This document shows positions 20,219 to 28,622 of a DNA stretch of 64,000 nt, in pieces; the stretch's first letter is position 1, and the number at the start of each line of letters is the position of its first letter. This DNA is from Rhodospirillales bacterium (GTDB lineage Bacteria; Pseudomonadota; Alphaproteobacteria; Reyranellales; Reyranellaceae). The stretch spans positions 30,058 to 94,057 of the forward strand of contig JACPOB010000029.1 of NCBI GenBank assembly GCA_016185145.1. The letters run 5' to 3'. The notes under the pieces were generated by a model, which was not told the DNA's origin, ran no database searches, and worked only from the letters and a program-made list of their open reading frames with translations. The translations under genes and the position numbers were made by a program.

Positions 20219-20512
20219 ATGAAGCCCAAAGTACAACGCCGGAAATTCGCCAATGTCTGGGACGCCTTGGAAAACACGCCTACAGAGTCGGCGAATATGA
20301 CAATGCGGTCCGATCTACTGATCGCCCTTCGCCAGCGGATTGCCACCTGGAAAGTCACCCAGGCCGAAGCAGCGCGCCGATTGCAAATTACTCAGCCACG
20401 ACTGAATGACCTGCTACGAGGCAGGATCGATAAGTTTAGCTTGGATACACTGATCAATCTCGCCGATCGCGCAGGCATTCACGTGCGGCTTCGCATAGAG
20501 AAGGCGGCGTAG
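20219..20512 (+). CDS. HigA-like XRE-family antitoxin
   Basis: This 97-residue protein has a helix-turn-helix at about residues 43-75 (TQAEAARRLQITQPRLNDLLRG), followed by FSLDTLINLADRAGIHVRL, which matches XRE antitoxins paired with Gp49-like toxins. It should bind and neutralise the toxin and repress the operon. An internal ATG at about residue 27 gives a shorter alternative. Spacing of 10 bp from the toxin stop implies one transcript. Confidence 0.88.
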   Translation: MKPKVQRRKFANVWDALENTPTESANMTMRSDLLIALRQRIATWKVTQAEAARRLQITQPRLNDLLRGRIDKFSLDTLINLADRAGIHVRLRIEKAA

Positions 20513-20537
20513 GGAAGCGACCCAGCCGGAGTCAACC

Positions 20538-21434
20538 ATGACGCAAGAGCCCGGTTATAGCCTGCGCAGCCGCGCGCCCTATCTGCCGATCCATAAGCGG
20601 CCGACCCTGCGGCTGCCCAATGATGCCCGCGTCGCGGTGTGGACCATCGTCAATGTCGAGAACTGGAGCCCGCTGGCGGCGATGCCGCGCACGGTGCTGC
20701 CGCCGCCGATGGGCAATCCACTGCTGCCCGACGTGCCCAACTGGGCGTGGCACGAATACGGCATGCGCGTGGGCTTCTGGCGTTTCCTCGAAGTTCTGGG
20801 CGCGCGCGGGCTCAAGGCGACGTTCGCCGTCAACGGCACGGCCTGCGAGCTCTATCGCGAGGCCTGCCAGGCCGCGCTCGAGGCGGGCTGGGAGTTCATG
20901 GGCCACGGCTTCGTGCAGCGGCCCATGCATCGCGTCGAGGACCAGCCGTCGGCGATCCGAGACACCATCGCGGCCATCAAGGCCTTCACCGGAAAGCCGC
21001 CGCGCGGCTGGGAGAGTCCCGGTTTGACCGAGACCGACGAGACGCTCGACCTGCTGGCCGAAGCCGGCATCGAGTACGTCGCCGACTGGGTGATGGACGA
21101 GCAGCCCATTGCCCTCAAGACGCGGGCCGGCAGCATGGTCTCGGTGCCCTACACGGTCGAAGTGAACGACGTCGTCATCAGCGCCGTCCAGCAGCAGCCG
21201 TCGGACGAGATCCTGCGCCGCGGCCGCGACCAGTTCGACCGGCTCTGGCAGGAGGGCAAGACGGCGCCGCGGGTGATGGCGATCTCGATCCACCCCTATC
21301 TCACGGGCGTGCCGCACCGCATAAAATACCTGGAGATGCTCTACGACCACATCCTGGCGCACGATGGCGTCGTTCTGTGGACGGGTGCGGAGATCCTCGA
21401 CTGGTATCGCGCCGAGACGGCGAAGAAGCCGTGA
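20538..21434 (+). CDS. Polysaccharide deacetylase-fold enzyme, PuuE (allantoinase)-like
   Basis: This 298-residue protein has the NodB-homology fold in its PuuE-like form. The usual TFDD metal motif is replaced by TIVNVENW, as in PuuE allantoinases and related cyclic-amide hydrolases; GHGFVQRPMH, RGWESPGLTETDET and the late His in ISIHPYLTG are present. PuuE-type enzymes hydrolyse allantoin without a metal, or act on related ureides. Together with the hydantoinase-type genes in the window this suggests a cyclic amide or ureide substrate rather than a polysaccharide. Substrate unproven. Confidence 0.78.
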   Translation: MTQEPGYSLRSRAPYLPIHKRPTLRLPNDARVAVWTIVNVENWSPLAAMPRTVLPPPMGNPLLPDVPNWAWHEYGMRVGFWRFLEVLGARGLKATFAVNGTACELYREACQAALEAGWEFMGHGFVQRPMHRVEDQPSAIRDTIAAIKAFTGKPPRGWESPGLTETDETLDLLAEAGIEYVADWVMDEQPIALKTRAGSMVSVPYTVEVNDVVISAVQQQPSDEILRRGRDQFDRLWQEGKTAPRVMAISIHPYLTGVPHRIKYLEMLYDHILAHDGVVLWTGAEILDWYRAETAKKP

Positions 21435-21458
21435 CCGCTGCCGGGCGCGCGTCATATA

Positions 21459-21517
21459 CGGACCGCGGGCGTCTCGCCCGCTCATGTTCATGAGGCGGGC
21501 GGGACGCCCGCGGTCCG
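21459..21517. repeat. Palindromic repeat, CGGACCGCG family, variant core
   Basis: CGGACCGCGGGCGTC...CTCATG faces CATGAGGCGGGCGGGACGCC...CGGTCCG with one mismatch and one missing base. It belongs to the family at 42101-42168 and 56588-56670 but has GGGCG-rich inner arms. It separates the deacetylase-like gene from the convergent lipoprotein gene. Confidence 0.8.
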
Positions 21518-21544
21518 AATCATGAGAAGACGCACTGCCGGCAA

Positions 21545-21790
21545 CTAACTGGCCTTCACGCAGTCGAAGGAGGCGGTGGTGCCCGATTGGCCGACAGCGC
21601 GGGCAAGCCGGTCGTTCTTGCCGCAGTACCTCTGGGCCAGCGTGAAGGCCGAGTTCGGATTGGCTGCGCCGGTGACCTGCACCGACACCTGGTTGCCGAC
21701 GATGGTTTCGCCGTTGGGGCCGCTCGACGTGCTGAGCCCGCTGCCTGAACAGCCGGCCAGCACCAAGGTGAGGAGGATGGTTCGCTTCAT
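21545..21790 (-). CDS. Small putative lipoprotein
   Basis: This 81-residue protein has a lipoprotein signal: MKRTILLTLVLAGCSGSG, with lipobox LAGC and Cys14 as the acylation site. The mature part is Ser/Gly-rich and then forms a small domain with AQRYCGKNDRLA and TTASFDCVKAS, two Cys that could make a disulphide. Small proteins of this design occur widely in alphaproteobacteria; the function is unknown. It is followed on the same strand by the solute-binding protein gene's end but shares no clear operon. Confidence 0.7.
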   Translation of the reverse strand: MKRTILLTLVLAGCSGSGLSTSSGPNGETIVGNQVSVQVTGAANPNSAFTLAQRYCGKNDRLARAVGQSGTTASFDCVKAS

Positions 21791-21862
21791 GAACGAACGC
21801 TAGCCTCCGGGCCCGGCGAAGCAAACCGCCGGGCCCGTGGCAAATCTGGGACCGGATGGCTC

Positions 21863-23194
21863 TCAGGTCCGCTTGAAACCTTCGAGCTCCCGCGCCGCCC
21901 AGTCGAGGGTCTTTTCCATCGCCTCGCCCTTGGCGTAGCGCACGAGCATCTGGGCCTGGATCGACTGCGCCCAGATCTGCGCCGCGATCAGCGGCGGCGC
22001 CGGCGAGCAGACGACGCCCGCCTTCTGGTCGCCGCCGCGGATCGGATAGTGCGAGATCGAGCCCTTGGGCGGACCCTCCTCGTCCCAGGTCTTGAAGTCG
22101 TTGAACTTCGGGTATGGCGGGATGTCGTAGCCCTGGCTCGCCGCGACCTGCTTCTCCGCGTTTTGCCTCAGCGTCAGGAACTCGAGCAGGTTCTTGGCCG
22201 CCGGCTTGTTCTTGGACGACTTCCAGGTGCCGTAGAAGCGCGGCAGGATCGGGTTGTAGCGGCCAGCCGGTCCGATGGGGAAGCCGTGCGTCCAGCACTT
22301 CTCGGCAACCTGCGGCGCATCGCGCTTGGCGACGGCCCAGGCGCTGGGCGGATTGAAGATCAACGCGCCCTTGCCCGAGATCAGCCACTTGTTGTTCGAG
22401 GCGTCGTCCCACGCCGTCGCATCACCCGGACAGAAGGCCACGAGCCGCTTGCCGTACTCCAGCACCTGCTTGACCTTGTCGGACTTCACGGTGACGTTGC
22501 CCTTGGCGTCCATCAGCTCCGCGCCGTAGGCCAGGAACAGCGCGCCGACCCACTGATTGGTGTCGGTGGTCGAGCCTAGCGGCAGGCCGAAACCGTAGCC
22601 CGCCTTCTGGCATTTCTCCGCCGCGGCCAGGAAGGCATCCCACGTCCAGCTCGCGTCGTTCGCCGGCTTGCCCGCGGGATAGAGTTCCTGCACGTCGACG
22701 CCGCCATACTGCTTCATCATGTCGAAGCGTGAGCAGCAACCCAGCAGCAGCGTGCCGCGCGTCATCGGCACGCCGAGCCAGTGGCCTTCGAACTTGCCGA
22801 GATACTCCACCGCGGGATCGATCGGGCCGTTGGTGGCGACGACGCGCTTGACCACGTCGTCGACCGGCTCGAGCGCAGCGTTCATCTGCGCCGATTCCCA
22901 GTTGGTGAACTCCATGATGTCGTGGCCCGAGTGCGCCTGCGCCTCGGCCTGCAGCGTCAGCAGCAACTTGTTGCCCTGGCTGGTGATGTAGTCGACCTTG
23001 ACCTCGACCTTCTCCTTGTCCGCCCACTCCTTGATGATCGCCGACTGGACATCGTTGGCGCCGGGGACCCAGTGGTCCCACAGGCCGATGGTGATGGTTC
23101 CAGCAGCATAGGCGCCGCGCACGAACGGCGCGGCGACCAGTCCGGCGGCGACGCCGCCCGCGACGACTCCACGACGAGACAGTCTTCCTTGCAT
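21863..23194 (-). CDS. Extracellular solute-binding protein family 1 (ABC importer), Tat signal
   Basis: The ATG at 23194 has GGGAGGG upstream and gives 443 residues; open frame beyond it is shadow. The N-terminus MQGRLSRRGVVAGGVAAGLVAAP has twin arginines followed by a hydrophobic stretch, a Tat export signal ending near AYAAG. The mature protein begins TITIGLWDHWVPG and has the two-lobed family 1 pattern, usually sugar or polyol binding. No permease or ATPase genes adjoin it. It is last in a minus-strand run after Rieske oxygenase, HyuA and HyuB, so it may supply their substrate. Confidence 0.85.
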   Translation of the reverse strand: MQGRLSRRGVVAGGVAAGLVAAPFVRGAYAAGTITIGLWDHWVPGANDVQSAIIKEWADKEKVEVKVDYITSQGNKLLLTLQAEAQAHSGHDIMEFTNWESAQMNAALEPVDDVVKRVVATNGPIDPAVEYLGKFEGHWLGVPMTRGTLLLGCCSRFDMMKQYGGVDVQELYPAGKPANDASWTWDAFLAAAEKCQKAGYGFGLPLGSTTDTNQWVGALFLAYGAELMDAKGNVTVKSDKVKQVLEYGKRLVAFCPGDATAWDDASNNKWLISGKGALIFNPPSAWAVAKRDAPQVAEKCWTHGFPIGPAGRYNPILPRFYGTWKSSKNKPAAKNLLEFLTLRQNAEKQVAASQGYDIPPYPKFNDFKTWDEEGPPKGSISHYPIRGGDQKAGVVCSPAPPLIAAQIWAQSIQAQMLVRYAKGEAMEKTLDWAARELEGFKRT

Positions 23195-23215
23195 GACGTC
23201 AGCCCTCCCAGAAAC

Positions 23216-23266
23216 GGAAACGCTTTTTGTGCACGCGGAACTGATGCGGATTTTTTTGGAAACGCT
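23216..23266. promoter_or_regulatory. Pair of direct repeats upstream of the solute-binding protein gene
   Basis: GGAAACGCT occurs at 23216-23224 and 23258-23266, exactly 42 bp apart, within the 178-bp gap between HyuB and the binding-protein gene. The AAACGCTTT-like core resembles LacI-family half sites. No regulator is adjacent. The gap also holds the T-rich segment 23251-23257. Confidence 0.35.
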
Positions 23267-23372
23267 GAGCAGAGACAGAATCAGCCAGCGAATGGCTGCT
23301 ACGCCCTCAATAGTCTTCAGCGCGCGGAGTTTAGAGCGGTTCGCGCGCGGATGGAACCGCCCGCGGTTCCAC

Positions 23373-24998
23373 TCAGTCGAAAACGCCGTAGACGTCGCGC
23401 GCGGTCGGCGCGCTGATGGCACCCTCGGCGAGATCACGTTCAGCAGCCGCTCGTTCGCGCCGTTCGGGCGGCCCGAAGCCGCCCGCACCCGGTGTGATTA
23501 CGGCGAACCACTGGCCCGGTTTCAGCACGGCTGAATCGCCGTCGAACACGACGCCCGGTCCGCCCTCGACCTTGCCGTGGGCGCCCGGCCCGCCGCCGAA
23601 CAGGCCCCAGCTCTGCGAACGTTGGCGCGTGATGTCGACACGCACGCGGCAATCGTGGGTGGCTTGGTAGACGCGCCGCAGGCCCATGCCGCCGCGATAC
23701 TGGCCGACGCCGCCGGAATCCTCGACCAGCTCGTAGCGCGTCAGCAGCAGCGGATACTCGATCTCCAGCGCCTCGACCGGCAGGTTGGAGGTGTTGGTGG
23801 TGTGGACGTGAACGCCGTCCAGCCCGTCCTTGTGGGCGCGCGCGCCGCTGCCGCCGCCGATCGTCTCGAGATAGACCCAGGTCGAGCCGTCATCGGGCCG
23901 CTTGCCGATGAAGTAGGCCACGGTACAGGCCGAGTTCGAGCAAGCCATCACTCGTTCGGGCACGGCCTGGGCCAGCGCGCCTAAAATCATGTCGGCGACG
24001 CGCTGGCAGGTCTGCAGGCGGCCGTTGACCGCGGCCGGCGGCAGGCAGTTCAGGATGCTGCCTTCTGGCGCGCTGATGGTGAGCGGCCGCGCCAGGCCGG
24101 CGTTGGGTGGAATGGACGGATCGAGCACCGACTTCACGACGTAATACGTCGTGGCCAGCAACGCTGTGTAGGTCATGTTGATGCCGGCGCGCATCTGCTC
24201 GGGCGCGTCGAAGGCGAGCGCCATCTCCTCGCCTTTCACCGTCACCTCGACGGTCATCGGCAGGAGGCCCGCCACCTCCTCGTTGTCGAACACGTCCTCG
24301 AAGCGCCACCTCCCGTCGGGCATGGCGGCGATGGCCGCGCGCATCTTGCGCTCGGCATAGTCCATCAGCGCCGCCCCCGCCTGCAGCACCGTGTCCGTGC
24401 CGTACTTCGTCGCCAGCGCCTGGAAGCGCTGCACGCCGACGCGATTGGCCGCCATCTGGGCGCGCAGGTCGGACAGCCGCTCGCTGGGTACCTGGCAGTT
24501 CAGCAGGATCAGGTCCTGCACGTCGCGCTGCAGCTCGCCGCCGCGATAGAGCCGCACCGGCGGGATGCGCAGGCCCTCCTGGTAGATGTGGGCGTGGCCG
24601 CGATCGACGAAGTCGGCGTGGTGGGCGAGGTTCACCGTCCAGGCGACCATACGGCCTTCGACGAAGATCGGTTCGGCGACGACGATGTCCGGCAGATGCG
24701 TGCCGCCGCCCTCGTAGGCATCATTGCCGATGAAGGCGTCGCCCGGCCTTATGTCCTGGGTCGGATAGCGCCGCATGATGTGCTTGATGAGATCCAAGAA
24801 GCTGCCGAGGTGGATGGGGATGTGCTCGGCCTGGCACAGCGTCTCGCCGGCGGCGTTGAACAGCGCCGTCGAGCAGTCGCGCCGTTCCTTGATGTTGGTC
24901 GAATGCGAGGCGCGGATCAGCGTCTCGCCTGTCTCCTCGACGATCGAGGCCATGGCGGCGCCGATCACCTCGACAGTGATGGGGTCGAGAGGCTTCAT
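23373..24998 (-). CDS. hyuB: Hydantoinase B/oxoprolinase family protein (HyuB)
   Basis: This 541-residue protein starts MKPLDPITVEVIGAAMASI and carries the HyuB landmarks RASHSTNIKERRDCS, GDAFIGNDAYEGGGTHLPD, VNLAHHADF and the C-terminal GGVGQYRGGMGLRR. HyuB is one of the two subunits of ATP-dependent enzymes that open hydantoins, N-methylhydantoins, 5-oxoproline or related lactams, or carboxylate ketones in the acetophenone and acetone carboxylase branch. It works with the HyuA subunit encoded upstream; a 142-bp gap holding a palindromic repeat separates them. Substrate unknown. Confidence 0.92.
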   Translation of the reverse strand: MKPLDPITVEVIGAAMASIVEETGETLIRASHSTNIKERRDCSTALFNAAGETLCQAEHIPIHLGSFLDLIKHIMRRYPTQDIRPGDAFIGNDAYEGGGTHLPDIVVAEPIFVEGRMVAWTVNLAHHADFVDRGHAHIYQEGLRIPPVRLYRGGELQRDVQDLILLNCQVPSERLSDLRAQMAANRVGVQRFQALATKYGTDTVLQAGAALMDYAERKMRAAIAAMPDGRWRFEDVFDNEEVAGLLPMTVEVTVKGEEMALAFDAPEQMRAGINMTYTALLATTYYVVKSVLDPSIPPNAGLARPLTISAPEGSILNCLPPAAVNGRLQTCQRVADMILGALAQAVPERVMACSNSACTVAYFIGKRPDDGSTWVYLETIGGGSGARAHKDGLDGVHVHTTNTSNLPVEALEIEYPLLLTRYELVEDSGGVGQYRGGMGLRRVYQATHDCRVRVDITRQRSQSWGLFGGGPGAHGKVEGGPGVVFDGDSAVLKPGQWFAVITPGAGGFGPPERRERAAAERDLAEGAISAPTARDVYGVFD

Positions 24999-25010
24999 AG
25001 TGCTTGGACC

Positions 25011-25129
25011 AACGCCGCCTCACCCTGAGGAGCGCGCGCAGCGCGCGTCTCGAAGGGTGGGCAACACCGAGACTGCTTCCCACCCTTCGAGACGCGACCC
25101 TTCGGGTCGCTCCTCAGGGTGAGGCGTTG
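25011..25129. repeat. Palindromic repeat, CCTCACCCTGAGGAGC family
   Basis: Outer arms CCTCACCCTGAGGAGCG and CGCTCCTCAGGGTGAGG are exact inverted repeats, with inner arms TCTCGAAGGGTGGG and CCCACCCTTCGAGA. A related copy lies at 31916-32020 inside a larger element. This copy sits between hyuA and hyuB of one operon. Confidence 0.85.
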
Positions 25130-25140
25130 GTGGGCTGTGG

Positions 25141-27213
25141 TCACGGTGCCACCTCGAGGATGAGGTTGAGGTACGAATCGACGCGCGCCGTCCAGCCCGG
25201 CGGCACCAGCGTCGTCGCGTCCATCTGCTCGACGATCGCGGGACCGGTGAAGCGGTTGCCGGGGCGCAGGGCGTCGCGGGCGTAGATCGGGCAATCGACG
25301 AAATCGCCTGTTTCGGCCAGCCATACCGGACGGCGCTGCGCGATGGCACTCGACGCGTCGGGCCCTGACTCAGGATGCGCCAAAAGCTCGGCCTTGCGCA
25401 CGGCTCCGGTCGCCTCCACGCGCAGGGTGACGATCTGGACCGGATCACCGTCGGCGGCAAAGCCGTAGCGCTGGCGATGCACGTCGGCGAAGCCGGCGGC
25501 CAGCGCCTGCAGCGTAGCCTTGGTGACGGGGCCATCGGGCACGGCGACGCTGAGCTCGTAGTTCTGGCCGTGATAGCGCATGTCGACGGTGCGGGCTATG
25601 TGCCGGTCAGCCGGCGCAATGCCTTCGTGCTCGAACCAGCGCTCGGCCCGCTCCGCCAATGCGGCGAAACCTTCGGCGACATCGGCTGTCGACGCCTCGG
25701 TCGCGGGCATCAGGCGCGTCAGCGAAAAGTCGGCGCGCAGGTCGGTCAGCAGCAGGCCCATGGCGCAGAGGATGCCGGGATTGGCCGGCACCAGCACGCG
25801 GCCGATCTCGAGTTCCCTGGCCAGCCGCGCCGCATGCAGCGGTCCCGCGCCGCCGAACGCCATCAGCGTATAGTCCCGCGGATCGTGGCCGCGTTGCACG
25901 GAGATAACGCGGATGGCGCGCGCCATGTTCGCCGTGACGACGGACAGGATGCCCTGCGCCGTTTGCGGCACGCCGAGACCCAGCCGCCCAGCCAGTGCGC
26001 CGACTGCGCGCTCGGCGAGGTCGTGGCGGATCTTCATGCGGCCGCCCAGCAGGTGTTTTGGGTTCAGCGTCTGCAGCACGACATTGGCGTCGGTGACGGC
26101 CGGCTCCGGATTGCCTTTGTCGTAGCAGGCCGGACCGGGATCGGCGCCCGCCGAGCGCGGTCCCACCTTCAGAAGGCCGCCGCTGTCGATGTAGGCGATC
26201 GAGCCGCCGCCCGCGCCGACCGTATGGATGTCGAGCATCGGCGCCTTGATGGGATAGCCGTGCACGGTAGCCTCGGCGGCGAGCCGGCAACGCCCGCCCT
26301 GCAGGAGCGCCACATCGGTCGAGGTGCCGCCCATGTCGAAGGTTATGAGGTCCTCGAAACCAGCCAGCCGACCGATCGCCTGGGCGCCGACCACGCCGGT
26401 CGACGGGCCCGACAACACGGTGCGTACCGGCATCTCGGCCGCCGTCGCGAAGCCGATGACCCCGCCGTTGGACTGCGTGAGATGCGGCGTCGCCGTCATG
26501 CCGAGCGCCTCCAGCCGCGGGCTGAGCCTGCGGATGTAGTTCTCCATCACCGGACCGAGATAGGCGTTCAGCACGACCGTCGACAGGCGCTCATACTCGC
26601 GGAACTCCGGCGCGATCTCGTGGCCCGCCGAGATGAAGGCGTCGGGCATCTCCTCGCGCAGGATCTTCACCGCGCGCTGCTCGTGATCGGGACGGATGAA
26701 GCCGTAGAGGAAGGACACGGCAACGGCCTTCACGCCCGCGGCCTTCAGGGTGCGGGCGGCGGCGCGCATCCTGTCTTCGTCGAGCGGTACGTCGACCTCG
26801 CCGGTGTGGCGCAGGCGTTCGGGCACTTCCAGCCGCAGGTCGCGCGGCACCAGGGTTTTAGGCTTGTCGGCCTGGATGTCGTAGAGGTCGGGCCGCTTCT
26901 GGCGGCCGATCTCCAGCAGGTCGCGGAAGCCGTCGGTGGTCACCAGCCCGGTCTTCACGCCGCGATGCTGGATCAGCGCGTTGGTCGCGACCGTGGTGCC
27001 GTGGCCGAAATAGCCGATCGGCGCCGCCGGCCGGTCGCCGGCCGCGGGCGCGACCCGACGCATCCCCTCCTCCACGCCCTGGGCAATGCCACGCGAGGGG
27101 TCGTCGGGGGTCGACGGAACTTTCCAGGTCTCGACCCGGCCTTCCTGTTCATCGAAGAGGCAGATGTCGGTGAAGGTCCCGCCCGAATCCACGCCAACAC
27201 GCCAACGCGACAT
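25141..27213 (-). CDS. hyuA: Hydantoinase A/oxoprolinase family protein (HyuA)
   Basis: The ATG at 27213 gives 690 residues; the open frame upstream is shadow of the Rieske gene. The protein begins MSRWRVGVDSGGTFTDICLF, the phosphate-binding loop of the ASKHA ATPase fold, and has a second loop FDMGGTSTDVALLQGG (around residue 280) and HTVGAGGGSIAYID. HyuA is the ATP-using subunit that phosphorylates the lactam or carbonyl substrate in the two-subunit enzyme with HyuB. Its start lies 5 bp from the Rieske gene stop, indicating a single transcript. Confidence 0.93.
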   Translation of the reverse strand: MSRWRVGVDSGGTFTDICLFDEQEGRVETWKVPSTPDDPSRGIAQGVEEGMRRVAPAAGDRPAAPIGYFGHGTTVATNALIQHRGVKTGLVTTDGFRDLLEIGRQKRPDLYDIQADKPKTLVPRDLRLEVPERLRHTGEVDVPLDEDRMRAAARTLKAAGVKAVAVSFLYGFIRPDHEQRAVKILREEMPDAFISAGHEIAPEFREYERLSTVVLNAYLGPVMENYIRRLSPRLEALGMTATPHLTQSNGGVIGFATAAEMPVRTVLSGPSTGVVGAQAIGRLAGFEDLITFDMGGTSTDVALLQGGRCRLAAEATVHGYPIKAPMLDIHTVGAGGGSIAYIDSGGLLKVGPRSAGADPGPACYDKGNPEPAVTDANVVLQTLNPKHLLGGRMKIRHDLAERAVGALAGRLGLGVPQTAQGILSVVTANMARAIRVISVQRGHDPRDYTLMAFGGAGPLHAARLARELEIGRVLVPANPGILCAMGLLLTDLRADFSLTRLMPATEASTADVAEGFAALAERAERWFEHEGIAPADRHIARTVDMRYHGQNYELSVAVPDGPVTKATLQALAAGFADVHRQRYGFAADGDPVQIVTLRVEATGAVRKAELLAHPESGPDASSAIAQRRPVWLAETGDFVDCPIYARDALRPGNRFTGPAIVEQMDATTLVPPGWTARVDSYLNLILEVAP

Positions 27214-27218
27214 GCAGG

Positions 27219-28550
27219 TCACTCGGCCGCTTGTCGTGCCGGCGGATGGACCGACGAACCGAGCGTCGCGGCGTAGACGTCCTGCCACGGCCTGTCGCTG
27301 TCGGGGCTGATGAAATAGCCGCTGCGCGCCCCACGATAAACGTTGGGGTCTTCGGCGCCGGGTGGCAGCGCACCGTTCTCGCCGAGCGCCCGCGCCGCGC
27401 GTAAAAGCCGCCGGCGCGTACGGGTGATCATCTGGTCCGACGGCGCCAGATGCTCGTGGCCGAAGTCGGTGATGGACCCCATGCTTTCGGTGATCGCCTG
27501 GTCCTGCAGATGGATGCCGTCGATGCCGCTGTAGATCCGGTTGCTGCGCTGCGCGTCGCGGTCCATGCCCCAGTCGTTGGTCTCGTCCATGGCCATGCGC
27601 CAGCGGCCCAGCCAGTCCGTGGTGTTGGGCAGCATCTTGATGCCGCCGCGGCCGGTGCCGCCGATCGGCGTGCCGTCCTTGAACTTGGGCTGCGGCAGGG
27701 CCTGCGCCGACTTCGCATGCTTCCAGAAGATGAACACGAACATGCAATGGCCGTCGTCGAGCGGCACCCAGGCACGGGCGTGCATGTGGCTCATGAACTC
27801 CCCGTTGGGCGCCTGCGACCAGCAGGGGAACAGGAAGTTGGCGAAGCGCCAGTAGGTCTGGCCCGGCCCGGCGGTGCGGTAGCCGGCATATTGCGTGCCC
27901 CACGGCGCATCGGCGACGTGGTACTGCGGCGCGCGGTTGGTGATGGTGAAGTAGAACGGATCGGTCTCGGGCACGTCCGCGGGGTCGACATGGCCGCCGT
28001 GCAGGAAGCCGAAATGGGCGGTGTCGATCTCGCCCTCGAGCGCCTGCAGCCAGTTGCAATTGCGCTGCATCATATGGACGACGATCTCGTCCGGCGGCAG
28101 GTCGAGCACCTCGAAGGCGGGCAGAGATTGCGGCTCGCCCTCGCCCATATGCACCCAGACCAGGCCGGCACGCTCCATGACGCGATAGGCCTTGGCCTTC
28201 ACCTTGTGCTTGAAATCCTGGTCCTCGGTCACGTTCGGCATGTCGAGGCAGTTGCCGGCGACGTCGAACTTCCAGCCGTGATAGATGCAGCGCAGGCCAC
28301 CCTGCTCGTTGCGCCCGAGGAACAGCGAGGCGCAACGGTGCGGGCAGCGATGGTCCATCACGCCGACCCGGCCCGCGCTGTCGCGGAAGGCCAAAAGCTT
28401 CTCGCCCAGCAGCATGAAGCGCGTCGGCGGGCCGTCGCGCTCCAGTTCCGACGATCTGAGCGCCGGCAGCCAGTAGTGCCGCATCAGCCGGCCCATCGGC
28501 GTGCCGGGACCGACCTGGGTGAGTTCCTGGCCTTCGCTCGCCGTGGTCAT
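27219..28550 (-). CDS. Rieske non-haem iron oxygenase, phthalate dioxygenase-like
   Basis: This 443-residue protein has a Rieske [2Fe-2S] site, Cys69-x-His71 (RCPHRC) and Cys88-x2-His91 (CIYHGWKFD), and a catalytic iron site with the pattern EGEIDTAHFGFLHGG, where the Asp relays electrons and the two His bind iron. The arrangement LPALRSSEL..DGPP at the N-terminus matches phthalate 4,5-dioxygenase and related aromatic or N-demethylating oxygenases. It needs a reductase partner, and none is adjacent. It leads a cluster with hyuA (5 bp gap), hyuB and a binding protein, suggesting oxidative preparation of a cyclic substrate that HyuAB then opens. Confidence 0.92.
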   Translation of the reverse strand: MTTASEGQELTQVGPGTPMGRLMRHYWLPALRSSELERDGPPTRFMLLGEKLLAFRDSAGRVGVMDHRCPHRCASLFLGRNEQGGLRCIYHGWKFDVAGNCLDMPNVTEDQDFKHKVKAKAYRVMERAGLVWVHMGEGEPQSLPAFEVLDLPPDEIVVHMMQRNCNWLQALEGEIDTAHFGFLHGGHVDPADVPETDPFYFTITNRAPQYHVADAPWGTQYAGYRTAGPGQTYWRFANFLFPCWSQAPNGEFMSHMHARAWVPLDDGHCMFVFIFWKHAKSAQALPQPKFKDGTPIGGTGRGGIKMLPNTTDWLGRWRMAMDETNDWGMDRDAQRSNRIYSGIDGIHLQDQAITESMGSITDFGHEHLAPSDQMITRTRRRLLRAARALGENGALPPGAEDPNVYRGARSGYFISPDSDRPWQDVYAATLGSSVHPPARQAAE

Positions 28551-28622
28551 GTCGTCACCTGTGGCTGTTGGGCTGGCGAAGGATAGCGGCGGCAGGACGC
28601 CGACGCCATGCCCGGTGACGGT

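Noticed and set aside
27214..28335. N-terminal extension of hyuA to 1064 residues
   Set aside because: The extension is in a shadow frame of the Rieske gene. HyuA begins with the ATPase loop at ATG 27213.
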